Shown here one piece after another: positions 24,845 through 33,564 of a stretch of 38,709 nucleotides of DNA; position 1 is the first letter of the stretch; each line of letters starts with the position of its first letter. Position numbers and translations under genes: made by a program. The stretch comes from JAGNRR01 sp964409905 (lineage in GTDB: Bacteria; Bacteroidota; Bacteroidia; Chitinophagales; Chitinophagaceae). The stretch is from NCBI GenBank assembly GCA_964409905.1, contig CAYPET010000019.1, forward strand, positions 1 through 38,709. The letters are read 5' to 3'. A model generated the notes under the pieces. It was not told where the DNA came from. It made no database searches and worked only from the letters and a program-made list of their open reading frames with translations.

Positions 24845-27742
24845 TCAATCTATTTCAATTTCATCAATAAAAATGTAGGCCGGGTTTCCCGCTCCTGGAT
24901 GCCATGCCGGAAGGTTGCCGTAATTAAGAGCTATCACCTTTATAAACTTTGCTGTAAAAGGAGCATTGACAGCATGTTGAGCCAGAGCTACTTTTTTTAG
25001 CGTCACATGCTCCTCATCTCTGAGAACTTCCCAATCCTGCCAAGATTCAGATTTTGTCCAACTGATACTATCTGTACTAAAATAAAAATCGACTTGGGTT
25101 GGAAAAAATATCCATGCTCGTTGATCTTGCAAGAAATTAGCATGCACATTAGAAATCTCTTTTACCTTGTCCAACGCAACGACAGCCTCAAAGTCCTGCC
25201 CCTGATATCCTTGCCAGTCACCTGCACGCCAATTCGTTTTACCATAAATACCATCTACCAATCCCATTGGTCCGCCTGCATGATATGTTGCAGTGTATTT
25301 AGATTTTAGATGAACTTGCTTGTCATTAGGCAGTTTTGTAAATACGGCATTTTGAATTGGAGAACTAAACAGCTGCTTATTCTTTTGAACTTGACTTTTA
25401 AACTGTAGCAAGGTGTTTGCCGAAATCATAAAGGGTTCAGTATACAATTGCCATATTCTTCCAGTATCTACTGAATAGTAAATTTTTTCCTCTGTCTGAT
25501 TCGAGCGCAATTCTATAAGTTGTTCTTGTTCAAATGCTCTTTGGGCTTGCACAATAAATGGACTAGAAACAAAAGGGTCTGCGGCAATAGCCTTATAGGC
25601 TTTTGCATCAGCAAAATCCCAAACACCAAATGTATCTATCTCCACAACACCAGAAACATCGTTCATAAATCGCTGTATTGTAATCGATACTCTATCGTTA
25701 TCTATAAAGTCTGATGAAGCACGAAGATTAGCAATATCTCCAAAAAAAATGAAGTCATTTTTACCAGGACAAAAAGAATATAGATCCAAAGCATTCAATA
25801 CATACCAAGCACTCATTTGACCACAATCTTCATTGCCAATATAACCATCTGCCGCATTCTTATAAAAGTCTGACATGATCTTTTTTATAATCTGCATGCC
25901 CTTTTCAAATTGACCATTGAGCATATATAAATAGGCTATATGATGGCTTGGCTCATTCCCATGCGCATATTGCCCAATCAGACCTGTAATATCACTTTGC
26001 ACCCTCCCCTCTGTTTGCTCTTTCGCCTGAAACAAATCATCTAGTTTTTTAGTAAGTGCGGCTTTCCCACCAAGCATGGTTCGCAGTGCGTGATAGTTGT
26101 GAGGTACATAGAAACTGTATTGCCATGAATTAGCTTCGGTATAATTATTATCAACTAAATATGGTGAAAATGGTTCAATCAACGTGCTATTCTTGCGGGC
26201 ACGCATAAAGCCTGTAGTAGGGTCAAAAACATTTTTCCAATTATGCGAACGCTTTTCAAAATATCGATAATCTTCAGTTTTGCCAAGCGCTTTGGCCATT
26301 TGTGCTACACACCAATCATTATAAGCATACTCTAAGGTTTTACTTACACTTTCCGCATCATCGTCTGCCCGTACATAGCCATATTGCATGTAAGACACTA
26401 AGGCATCTGAACGTTCGGTTGCAATACTTTTCATAGCACGAAAAGCCAAGTCGGCATCATAATCACGGATTCCCTTGTTATAAGCATCCCAAATAACGCT
26501 AACAGCATGATATCCAATCATGCAATTGGTTTCGTTACTACTCAGCTCCCAAACAGGCAAGCGACCACCTTCTTCAAATTGCCTCAGAAAAGTATTAATA
26601 AAATCGTTCGTTCTTTTTTTATCAATAATGGTAAGCAATGGATGTAATGCCCGATAGGTATCCCAAAGAGAAAAGACGGTATAATAATCAAATTTACCTT
26701 GGGTTGAATGTATTCTATCATCTCGCCCTCTGTAGCGATAGTCAATATCCGAATAAATGTTAGGCGCTATCATACAATGATATAGCGCTGTGTAAAAAAT
26801 AACCCGTTCATCATCCTCCGGGGCTTGAAATGCATATTGCCATTCTTGATTCTTTTTCTTGCTTGTTTTTTCGGCTATGCTAAACTTTGACAACTCCTTA
26901 TGCCATTCATTTTCTACCCATTGTTTTGCCTCATCGAATTGCCAATGAGGTATTTCGGCTGATAAATTAGTATGTGCTCCTTGAATATCTACACCGCTTA
27001 GTCCAACCTTTACCTGCACTTTATTGCTTTTCCCCGATGCCAGTTTTATTAACACACGTTGACTTTTTTCAATAAAAACGGGGGCCGTTTTGCTGCCACT
27101 GGGCTGCGGCTCAAAAAGCATATCTTTAATTGGATCCTCAAACTTTATCTCGAAAAATATTTTTTGATTCGTAGCCCAAGCTTTGGAGTACCGATAACCC
27201 TGCAATGTATAATCATCCAATTGTTGAATTTCGGTATCAATTACCTCGTCTCGATGCGCCAAATCTAATACGATGAAATGTGAGGTTCCTTTGGGAAAAG
27301 TATAACGATGAAAACCACATCGCCTGCTTGCTGTTAATTCCACCTGAACCTGTGTTTCATTGAGTAATACCTTGTAGTAACCGGCTGTAGCAACTTCATT
27401 TTTGTGATAAAATGTTGAGCGATACTGATAGTTATCTAATGCTGTTTCTGATGTAACCGGCATAAGTAAAATATCGCCATAGTCGCTTACTCCGGTGCCA
27501 CTGAGATGCGTATGGCTAAAACCATAGATAACACTATCAGAATAATGATAACCTCCGCAGCCATCCCAACTACCATCAATTCGGGTGTCTGGACTTAACT
27601 GACAAAAACCAAATGGTGCTGTGGCCCCGGGAAAAGTATGACCATGCCCACCCGTGCCCACAAAAGGGTTTACAAACTTTATCGGCGATTGAGAAAAAAG
27701 TGTCGTTGGGATGCATAGTAAAAGGATAATGATTTTTTTCAC
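24845..27742 (-). CDS. GH92 family alpha-mannosidase, secreted
   Basis: 965 residues with a signal peptide (MKKIIILLLCIPTTLFSQ). The N-terminal GH92 beta domain starts FVNPFVGTGGHGHTFPGA and includes GFSHTHLSGTGVSDYGD. The (alpha/alpha)6 catalytic domain has the general-acid Glu in YTEANSWQYSF (E536), HGNEPSHHIAYLY, and the acidic NEDCGQMSAW (E638, D639), where the family base lies. GH92 enzymes are Ca-dependent exo-alpha-mannosidases, mostly alpha-1,2. After the catalytic domain come a chitobiase-like beta module and a C-terminal discoidin (F5/8 type C) domain (~820-965), probably carbohydrate-binding. No SusC/SusD pair lies nearby, so this is not a classic polysaccharide utilisation locus. 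It is 21 bp downstream of the ATP-grasp gene. Confidence 0.93.
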   Translation of the reverse strand: MKKIIILLLCIPTTLFSQSPIKFVNPFVGTGGHGHTFPGATAPFGFCQLSPDTRIDGSWDGCGGYHYSDSVIYGFSHTHLSGTGVSDYGDILLMPVTSETALDNYQYRSTFYHKNEVATAGYYKVLLNETQVQVELTASRRCGFHRYTFPKGTSHFIVLDLAHRDEVIDTEIQQLDDYTLQGYRYSKAWATNQKIFFEIKFEDPIKDMLFEPQPSGSKTAPVFIEKSQRVLIKLASGKSNKVQVKVGLSGVDIQGAHTNLSAEIPHWQFDEAKQWVENEWHKELSKFSIAEKTSKKKNQEWQYAFQAPEDDERVIFYTALYHCMIAPNIYSDIDYRYRGRDDRIHSTQGKFDYYTVFSLWDTYRALHPLLTIIDKKRTNDFINTFLRQFEEGGRLPVWELSSNETNCMIGYHAVSVIWDAYNKGIRDYDADLAFRAMKSIATERSDALVSYMQYGYVRADDDAESVSKTLEYAYNDWCVAQMAKALGKTEDYRYFEKRSHNWKNVFDPTTGFMRARKNSTLIEPFSPYLVDNNYTEANSWQYSFYVPHNYHALRTMLGGKAALTKKLDDLFQAKEQTEGRVQSDITGLIGQYAHGNEPSHHIAYLYMLNGQFEKGMQIIKKIMSDFYKNAADGYIGNEDCGQMSAWYVLNALDLYSFCPGKNDFIFFGDIANLRASSDFIDNDRVSITIQRFMNDVSGVVEIDTFGVWDFADAKAYKAIAADPFVSSPFIVQAQRAFEQEQLIELRSNQTEEKIYYSVDTGRIWQLYTEPFMISANTLLQFKSQVQKNKQLFSSPIQNAVFTKLPNDKQVHLKSKYTATYHAGGPMGLVDGIYGKTNWRAGDWQGYQGQDFEAVVALDKVKEISNVHANFLQDQRAWIFFPTQVDFYFSTDSISWTKSESWQDWEVLRDEEHVTLKKVALAQHAVNAPFTAKFIKVIALNYGNLPAWHPGAGNPAYIFIDEIEID

Positions 27743-27763
27743 CCTACTAATTTACAGCATACA

Positions 27764-28849
27764 TTACATCATCTTGAGTGCTGCAAAACTTTTCTTAGCA
27801 AGACTTATTAATGGCGTAGGCTTAACCCCCTTGGCAAGGTTAGTCCTGGCGATCTTGGCAGCCATCCGAATATGTTTAAATTGAGTTCGGTACACATCGC
27901 GAAGTCTGTAATTGGGGTCAAATATATGAGTCGGGTCAGATGTTAGTCCATTCAGCTCCATTATGAAAATATTTTTTCCTTCTTCCAAATCTGACCAACT
28001 ATTCACTCGTATATCAAATCGTCCATAATAAAATCCCCCAATTCGGTCGGCAATGTCATCAAACACTAAATTCATTTTTGAGGTGATCAAGTGGTTTTCA
28101 TTAATAAAGGCGGTACCCTTGCAGTGGTTACCAATCGGTTCAAGTAAAACCGCCTCACCCAAATTTGGCACCTTATCCAAGTCAATTTCATTTTGAAGTC
28201 GTTCAATTTGTTTACGCGCACGAATGTTTTGTTGCATCAAAACACGTATTGATGATAGCCCATCACCTGTTACACTTAAAAATGTCTTCGATGCCAAGGA
28301 AACAATACGACCTTTTTTTTCATTTGGATAACGCACATAAAATAAGCCTAACTCCAGCGGAGCATGGATTACTTCTTGCAACATATAATCTTCACCAACA
28401 GTTTCATGATAGCCTGCCAATTCGTCAATATGCTGCAATATTTTTATTTTCCTCCCGCGACCTCCGATATCAGGTTTTGCCACAAGTGGAAAACAAGCCT
28501 CTCCGAAAATATTTTTCAAGTCATTTTCATTAGGTACTCTTTCGGTCACCAGAACAAAAAGTGTTTTTGGTTTTACATCGTCAGGAATAATGTTTAAGAT
28601 CTTTATTTTACTTTCTCCCATAAATCCACCATCCTCAATAGCCGGGTTTACGGTGGTAAACCATGTTGAACATCGCAATCTGAAACAATACCAAATCCAG
28701 ATAGGCCACACAGGTGCCACTAGCATCCACCACGGCCAGTATTCATGATGTACAATACCCAGCTTTTGCAAAATTGACTTGCGCCCCTGCTGTTGAGGTG
28801 TCATTGGCTCTGGATTATAAGGCTTCGACAAAGTGTTGCTAATGCTCAT
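27764..28849 (-). CDS. ATP-grasp family protein with membrane-associated N-terminus
   Basis: 361 residues. The N-terminus holds an aromatic hydrophobic stretch (HHEYWPWWMLVAPVWPIWIW, ~35-54) that probably lies in or on the membrane, followed by NPAIEDGGFMGESK. An ATP-grasp fold begins near residue 95, with FPLVAKPDIGGRGRKI (phosphate-binding strand), DYMLQEVI, GRIVSLASKTFLSVTGDG and the C-terminal metal-binding IMELNGLTSDPTHIFDP. Similar Bacteroidota proteins are often labelled D-Ala-D-Ala ligase-like, but the substrate is unknown and the real ligase is a different protein. It would form an acyl-phosphate and ligate it to an amine or similar group. Its neighbours are YceI upstream and GH92 downstream. 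An alternative start lies at codon 16. Confidence 0.78.
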   Translation of the reverse strand: MSISNTLSKPYNPEPMTPQQQGRKSILQKLGIVHHEYWPWWMLVAPVWPIWIWYCFRLRCSTWFTTVNPAIEDGGFMGESKIKILNIIPDDVKPKTLFVLVTERVPNENDLKNIFGEACFPLVAKPDIGGRGRKIKILQHIDELAGYHETVGEDYMLQEVIHAPLELGLFYVRYPNEKKGRIVSLASKTFLSVTGDGLSSIRVLMQQNIRARKQIERLQNEIDLDKVPNLGEAVLLEPIGNHCKGTAFINENHLITSKMNLVFDDIADRIGGFYYGRFDIRVNSWSDLEEGKNIFIMELNGLTSDPTHIFDPNYRLRDVYRTQFKHIRMAAKIARTNLAKGVKPTPLISLAKKSFAALKMM

Positions 28850-28897
28850 TGATTTTTTAGAGAAGCCAAAAATATTCTTATTCCATTGATTCAGAAA

Positions 28898-29440
28898 CTA
28901 TTTAACCATTGTTTCGATTCGGACTTCAACCAAATCTCCCATGGCAATTGTTTTTATGCCACCGCCTCCTAACTTCCAATCATTTCGATTAATAGTAAAA
29001 TTGCTGATTAATTGATAACCTCCATCAATGGCTTTCGCATTCATTTCGGTTTTGAAATTTCGAGTTATACCACGCATAGTAAGATTCCAATAAACATCGT
29101 AGCGACCAGCAGAAATTTTAGTCACTTTGGTAGACTGCATTGTTATGGTTGGCGTTTTAGCCATATTAAAAAACTCTTCTTTTGTTCGAAGATGCTTATC
29201 CCGCAGCGAATTATCGGTATGAATACTTTTTACATAAGCTGTTCCTCGTAGCATTATGGCAACACTACTATTCGGATCAAAATAGCCTTCTGCCAATACA
29301 GAATTAAATTTACCCTCAACCCAGACCCCTGCATTTTTAATTTTAAAGGTTATGGCAGTTTGACTAAATGCCGACAACTTTTCCGCTTTCGAAACAAATC
29401 CGGCAATAGTAAAGAATGTATAAAATAGCAATACTCGCAT
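28898..29440 (-). CDS. YceI family protein, periplasmic
   Basis: 180 residues: a signal peptide (MRVLLFYTFFTIAGFVSKAE) then a YceI domain. It has ITFKIKNAGVWVEGKF, AYVKSIHTDNSLRDKHLRTKEEFFNMAKTPTI-type segments (cut short here), WNLTMRGITRNFKTEM, ISNFTINRNDWKLGGGG and DLVEVRIETMVK. The order of strands and the D-x-H-L...F...P pattern fit lipocalin-like YceI proteins that bind polyisoprenoid or other amphipathic ligands. It lies in the leftward cluster, 20 bp downstream of a barrel-like gene and 48 bp upstream of the ATP-grasp gene. Confidence 0.9.
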   Translation of the reverse strand: MRVLLFYTFFTIAGFVSKAEKLSAFSQTAITFKIKNAGVWVEGKFNSVLAEGYFDPNSSVAIMLRGTAYVKSIHTDNSLRDKHLRTKEEFFNMAKTPTITMQSTKVTKISAGRYDVYWNLTMRGITRNFKTEMNAKAIDGGYQLISNFTINRNDWKLGGGGIKTIAMGDLVEVRIETMVK

Positions 29441-29460
29441 TATTACATTTTAGGCGTTAT

Positions 29461-30201
29461 CTAAAACAAATAACTTACACCCATACCGGCTGCCCAGTTT
29501 TGAGCACGATAGCGCTGGGTTTCTAAAACAGTCCCTTCATCAGTAGTATATCGTGCAACGTTGCCCAGGGAATATTCAGCCAAATTGTGCATGGCGCCTA
29601 GCTTAAACCGCCAGTTGGATTTGTATTGATATGTAATAAATAAACTGGTAATTAAATTACCTACACTTTTATTTCCAGCAAGAAAATAGTTGCCGGCTGT
29701 AGGGGTAGCATTAGTTGGAAAAAGCTTGCCGTCATCAAAAGTAAGCATGCCTTTTTTTTCAGCACCAAAACTGAAGCCTGCAAGATCAAAAGCTGCTTCG
29801 CCCCCCCAATGACTTGTAATATCATAGCGCAAAGACAAAAAGAGATTCAACGCCAATATTTGCGTACCCTCGAATAACACGGTGTCAATATTACTTTCAT
29901 CCTTTAACAACGCTGCCGGAGCCGTTATATAACTCAAATTATCATTACCCAGCATACTATTTAACCGAATACCTGCCCCTAATTTTAATGGGCGGTGTCT
30001 ACCCAAAGCCCAATATTGCACTGCATTTATACCGCCAACATGCAATTCGCCATCAGTACCATACAGCAAGCCAACTTCTAAACTGGACCGATTAAAAAAT
30101 CGAGTTGCTTTAACAGTTTCACTCTCATTATCACTTTGCGTGTTTTGCGCTAGGGCAGACAACGGAGAGCACAATATTAAAAGGAGCGCAATACGTTTCA
30201 T
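29461..30201 (-). CDS. Predicted outer-membrane barrel-like protein, paralog 2 of a tandem pair
   Basis: 246 residues with a signal peptide (MKRIALLLILCSPLSALAQ). The mature part is built of alternating amphipathic beta strands (SLEVGLLYGTDGELHVGGINA, LNLFLSLRYDITSHWGGEAAFD, LITSLFITYQYKSNWRFKLGA) and ends in an aromatic C-terminal strand (GMGVSYLF), as outer-membrane barrels do. I do not recognise a family. It aligns along its whole length with the gene immediately upstream (shared ALNLF, TGNY/TGNL, RYR and GxGVxY positions), so the two arose by tandem duplication. It is 19 bp from that gene and 20 bp from yceI. Confidence 0.7.
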   Translation of the reverse strand: MKRIALLLILCSPLSALAQNTQSDNESETVKATRFFNRSSLEVGLLYGTDGELHVGGINAVQYWALGRHRPLKLGAGIRLNSMLGNDNLSYITAPAALLKDESNIDTVLFEGTQILALNLFLSLRYDITSHWGGEAAFDLAGFSFGAEKKGMLTFDDGKLFPTNATPTAGNYFLAGNKSVGNLITSLFITYQYKSNWRFKLGAMHNLAEYSLGNVARYTTDEGTVLETQRYRAQNWAAGMGVSYLF

Positions 30202-30220
30202 AATGCAACTAGGGTGAGCG

Positions 30221-31006
30221 CTATTTAAAAAGATTATTTCTATAGTATTTCAAAACATAATTTACCCCAAGCCCAAATTGAACAGATTTATTACGATAAC
30301 GATCTGTATCAATGGTTTTACCACTATTGTTTACATATACCGCTGGGTTATTAAGCGTGTATTCATTAAATATAAAAACAGCTCCGGCCTTAAAGCGCAA
30401 ACGTTTTTTGTGTAAATATGAAAGCATTAATTCAGAGTTCAGTGTACCTCTATCGTTGTCGCTTATCAGCAACAAATTACCGGTGGTAGGATAAGCATTG
30501 GTCTTTTTGATATTCCCCTCGTCATACTGCAAACTTGCACGTTGCTGCTCACCAAAAGTCAAACCAAGTAAATCAATATTGAACTCTAATCCAAAATTAT
30601 TATTGAAGTCATAATGCAAAGCAAAAAATAGATTCAGTGCATTCGTTTGCGTATTACTAAGCATGACTGTATCAATATTTTCAACTACTTGATCGGCAAA
30701 CAGCACTGCAGGACCAACTTTTTCTGATGTCAGGTTAGCATCTGCGGTGATGTATTCGGCCTGATTTCCTGCAAAAGAGGATGTCAATCTTGTGCCTAAA
30801 CCAACTTTAAATTTTTTATTACGCTTTCCAACGCTCCAGTATTGCATAAAACCTGGAGAAACAGAGGTAACTGTACCATTCGAACTGAGCGTTCCACCAA
30901 TCTCAAATTGTACACGACCGAAGTTATTACCCACTGCCGAATTATCTTGTGCCTGCACTGTAAATGCAGCTAAAAGAAATAAAAAGAATAAGGGATTTTT
31001 TTTCAT
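30221..31006 (-). CDS. Predicted outer-membrane barrel-like protein, paralog 1 of a tandem pair
   Basis: 261 residues with a signal peptide (MKKNPLFFLFLLAAFTVQAQ), then predicted beta strands (RVQFEIGGTLSSNG, FMQYWSVGKRNKKFKVGLG, NLFFALHYDFNNNFGLEFNID, LNSELMLSYLHKKRLRFKAG). No known domain is visible. Compared with its paralog it has a 12-residue basic C-terminal extension (KYYRNNLFK) after the last barrel-like strand. It sits 22 bp downstream of msrA. The pairing with redox and envelope genes suggests an outer-membrane role, which is inference. Confidence 0.7.
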   Translation of the reverse strand: MKKNPLFFLFLLAAFTVQAQDNSAVGNNFGRVQFEIGGTLSSNGTVTSVSPGFMQYWSVGKRNKKFKVGLGTRLTSSFAGNQAEYITADANLTSEKVGPAVLFADQVVENIDTVMLSNTQTNALNLFFALHYDFNNNFGLEFNIDLLGLTFGEQQRASLQYDEGNIKKTNAYPTTGNLLLISDNDRGTLNSELMLSYLHKKRLRFKAGAVFIFNEYTLNNPAVYVNNSGKTIDTDRYRNKSVQFGLGVNYVLKYYRNNLFK

Positions 31007-31028
31007 AAATAGTTTGAATTTAATGGGC

Positions 31029-31754
31029 TTATTTGGTCTTTAGTTTGTCTTTGAATAGTTTTTTAAACTTCTCTAGCTTTGGCCCAACAACCATGGTGCA
31101 ATAAGGGTTAGTTTCTTTGTTCTGGGCATAATAATTCTGATGATAATCTTCAGCTGGGTAAAAAACATCCAGCGGTTCAATGGTCGTTACAACGGGACCA
31201 TTGTATACCTCTTTTTCATTGAATTCTTTTATTAGGTCTTCGGCTATGCTTTTTTGTTCATCATTGACTGGCATAATGGTGGAGCGATACTGTGTGCCTA
31301 TATCATTACCCTGTCTGTTCAATTGAGTAGGGTCATGCGCCACAAAAAAAGCCTGTAGTATCTCGATATATGAAATTTTTGCCGGGTCAAATGTAATTTT
31401 TATTACTTCAGCATGGCCTGTTGTACCTGTGCAAACCTCTTTATATGTAGGATTCTTTACATTGCCTCCTGCATAGCCTGATACTACACTCTCTACACCA
31501 TCCAATGCCAGATATTGCGCCTCGGTGCACCAAAAACAACCTCCACCAAGGACAGCAATTTCGAGTTTTGTTGTTTTTTGTTCATCACCTTGTGTCGATG
31601 ATGAGGTATCTGAAACTGTATTTTCCATTTTTGCTTTTGTTATCGTCTTAATCGCTTCAGCTGATTCTTCTATGTATTTATGATTGCCCGAACAACTTCC
31701 AAAAATCAGTAAAGCGAAAAGTAAAAATAAATTATTTCTTATCATCATCTTCAA
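31029..31754 (-). CDS. msrA: Peptide-methionine (S)-S-oxide reductase, lipoprotein form
   Basis: 241 residues. A lipoprotein signal (MKMMIRNNLFLLFALLIFGSC, lipobox FGSC) and a ~40-residue linker precede the MsrA domain. The catalytic Cys is in GGGCFWCTEAQYL; VSGYAGGNVKNPTYKEVC, GHAEVIKITFDP and DIGTQYRSTI complete the family pattern. It repairs oxidised methionine in envelope proteins. It overlaps the msrB 3' end by 23 bp, so the pair is one operon with both stereospecificities. Alternative starts at codons 3 and 4 would shorten the overlap. Confidence 0.95.
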   Translation of the reverse strand: MKMMIRNNLFLLFALLIFGSCSGNHKYIEESAEAIKTITKAKMENTVSDTSSSTQGDEQKTTKLEIAVLGGGCFWCTEAQYLALDGVESVVSGYAGGNVKNPTYKEVCTGTTGHAEVIKITFDPAKISYIEILQAFFVAHDPTQLNRQGNDIGTQYRSTIMPVNDEQKSIAEDLIKEFNEKEVYNGPVVTTIEPLDVFYPAEDYHQNYYAQNKETNPYCTMVVGPKLEKFKKLFKDKLKTK

Positions 31755-32280
31755 ATAATATCACTTTGCTATTTATGCAATACCGCTTACCCGTTGGCGG
31801 AGGACCGTCATCAAATATATGACCCAAATGACTCTCACAACGGCCACACTGTACCTCAATACGACTCATACCATGGCTGTTATCTTGCAGGTAAATCATG
31901 CTTTCCTTGCTATACGGTTCAAAAAAACTTGGCCAGCCACAGCTACTGTTGAATTTAGCATCACTGGTAAACAATAAGTTACCACAAACTTTACACCGAT
32001 ACAAACCGGCCTCAAAATGCTTATCATATTTACCTGTAAAGGCATACTCGGTTCCTTTTTCACGTGCAATATGATAGACATCTTCAGGCAGTATTTTTCG
32101 CCATTCTTCGTCCGGCACCTTAACTTTTTCCTTTGATGTAGTGGAGAAATAGGGATTTTTTTCTTGCATATTTTTTTGTTCTAATTGTTGATGTTGAGCA
32201 TTGGTACATTGCGCAAAAAGCGACAATATTAAGACAGCCAAAAGCAGCGTTTGAAAACGTTGTCTAGAATGATTTTCCAT
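31732..32280 (-). CDS. msrB: Peptide-methionine (R)-S-oxide reductase, lipoprotein form
   Basis: About 182 residues. I start at MENHSRQRFQTLLLAVLILS (32280) because it gives a proper lipoprotein signal (lipobox FAQC); the 13 codons upstream do not. The MsrB domain carries the two Zn-binding CxxC pairs (YRCKVCGNLLF and VQCGRCESHLGH) and the catalytic Cys in GKRYCINSKVI. Together with msrA it should restore both methionine sulfoxide epimers on the periplasmic side. The start overlaps the upstream FAD oxidoreductase end by 17 bp. Confidence 0.94.
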   Translation of the reverse strand: MENHSRQRFQTLLLAVLILSLFAQCTNAQHQQLEQKNMQEKNPYFSTTSKEKVKVPDEEWRKILPEDVYHIAREKGTEYAFTGKYDKHFEAGLYRCKVCGNLLFTSDAKFNSSCGWPSFFEPYSKESMIYLQDNSHGMSRIEVQCGRCESHLGHIFDDGPPPTGKRYCINSKVILFEDDDKK

Positions 32281-33382
32281 GCGTTTGGCGGATAATAAAT
32301 TTATGAATTGGGTTTGCATATTTCAATATACGAATAGACGCTGTGTTTAGAGTCGGCTTACAGAAAAAATGGTGCATTACTCTGCCCGTTTTTATCCTTT
32401 GGGCAAAGGCTTTATGCCAGGCTGAATGGTAGTTTACCAAGGTTTGTGGCAAATTCAGCTGACCTTTTTGAAGTAAACTTAAAGATTTGTTTAACAAAAA
32501 TGCTGAGCGGAACGCGTTGCTCATACCATTTCCACTCAAGGGAGCTATGGTGCCTGCACTATCGCCAATATAAAATACACCATCATGCGTTGGTTTTTTT
32601 ATATCAAATGTTACATTGGAAATTATCATAGGCTGATCAAACAGAAATCTTGCTTCCGCAAATATTTTATCAAGATGGGGGTTCTTTCGGAGTGTCTGCT
32701 GCTCCAATGCAACAACATTATTATTGGCAGCGTTTAATTTGTCTGAAGATACAATGTAACAAAGACAGCTTTTGTCATGTTCAATTTTACTCATACCACA
32801 ATAGCCCCCGTCGAAGCTATGCAAAACGATTTCGTCTTTGGGGTGTTCATGACGGATATGATACTTCACACCTACCCAATTCTGATTTTCCGTATGTTTT
32901 CGATAAAAAGAACGCGGGGCATACTTACCGAACGCGCCACACAAGACTGTGCTGCAATATGTTCCGGCTGTTGTCTTTAAATAATAAACGCTATTTTCTT
33001 TTTGATGTGACAAATACGTTGTGTTTGTCATGACCTCAACACCTAGGCTGAGAGCTAATTTGTACAATTCTTCTTCAAGCAGATATCGACTCAGCCCAAA
33101 TCCACCCAAATCAAGTGCAGTGGATAACGACAGTCCGCTTTGGGCAGTAATACGCAGCTTGTTTATAACCGACAACTGCATTTCACGCAACGGTATGCCC
33201 AGCCTTTCAATAAACTCCCAGCTTTCCAACGAAATGTATTCGCCGCAAACTTTATGCCTTGGGTAGTCTGCCTTTTCAATCAACAGCACACGACTATTTG
33301 CTTTTGCCTGCAACACCGCAAGCGACAAGCCCGCTATGCCTCCACCAATAATAATGACATCAAATTTGCTTGTATCAGCCAT
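32264..33382 (-). CDS. FAD-dependent oxidoreductase (geranylgeranyl reductase-like)
   Basis: 372 residues. The N-terminal dinucleotide fold is IIIGGGIAGLSLAVLQAKA with the acidic LLIEK end. ADYPRHKVCGEYIS follows, typical of the geranylgeranyl-reductase/FixC group, and the late FAD motif is FYIGDSAGTIAPLSGNGMSNA (~265-285). The substrate is unknown; relatives act on polyprenyl lipids, polyketide-derived pigments or quinone precursors. No polyketide or pigment gene lies nearby to settle it. It is the first gene of the long leftward cluster, with its 3' end overlapping msrB. No clear promoter box was found upstream. Confidence 0.82.
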   Translation of the reverse strand: MADTSKFDVIIIGGGIAGLSLAVLQAKANSRVLLIEKADYPRHKVCGEYISLESWEFIERLGIPLREMQLSVINKLRITAQSGLSLSTALDLGGFGLSRYLLEEELYKLALSLGVEVMTNTTYLSHQKENSVYYLKTTAGTYCSTVLCGAFGKYAPRSFYRKHTENQNWVGVKYHIRHEHPKDEIVLHSFDGGYCGMSKIEHDKSCLCYIVSSDKLNAANNNVVALEQQTLRKNPHLDKIFAEARFLFDQPMIISNVTFDIKKPTHDGVFYIGDSAGTIAPLSGNGMSNAFRSAFLLNKSLSLLQKGQLNLPQTLVNYHSAWHKAFAQRIKTGRVMHHFFCKPTLNTASIRILKYANPIHKFIIRQTHGKSF

Positions 33383-33564
33383 CCGTCAATTGTTAAAGAT
33401 ACATGTAGAAAAAAATACAATAAACATTCCCCCCTTAAGTTAATTGTACAACATCTAACCACCAACTAAAGTAGCTTGAGAGATGTCAATAATCCATGTG
33501 ATTTCCCTCACCGAAAATGTTGCTGGTCCTTCGGAAATTTGCAACTTATCAAAACCAGAAAACT

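Noticed and set aside
24845..27742. Polysaccharide utilisation locus around GH92
   Set aside because: No SusC/SusD-like pair, sensor or additional glycosidase lies in the neighbouring genes.
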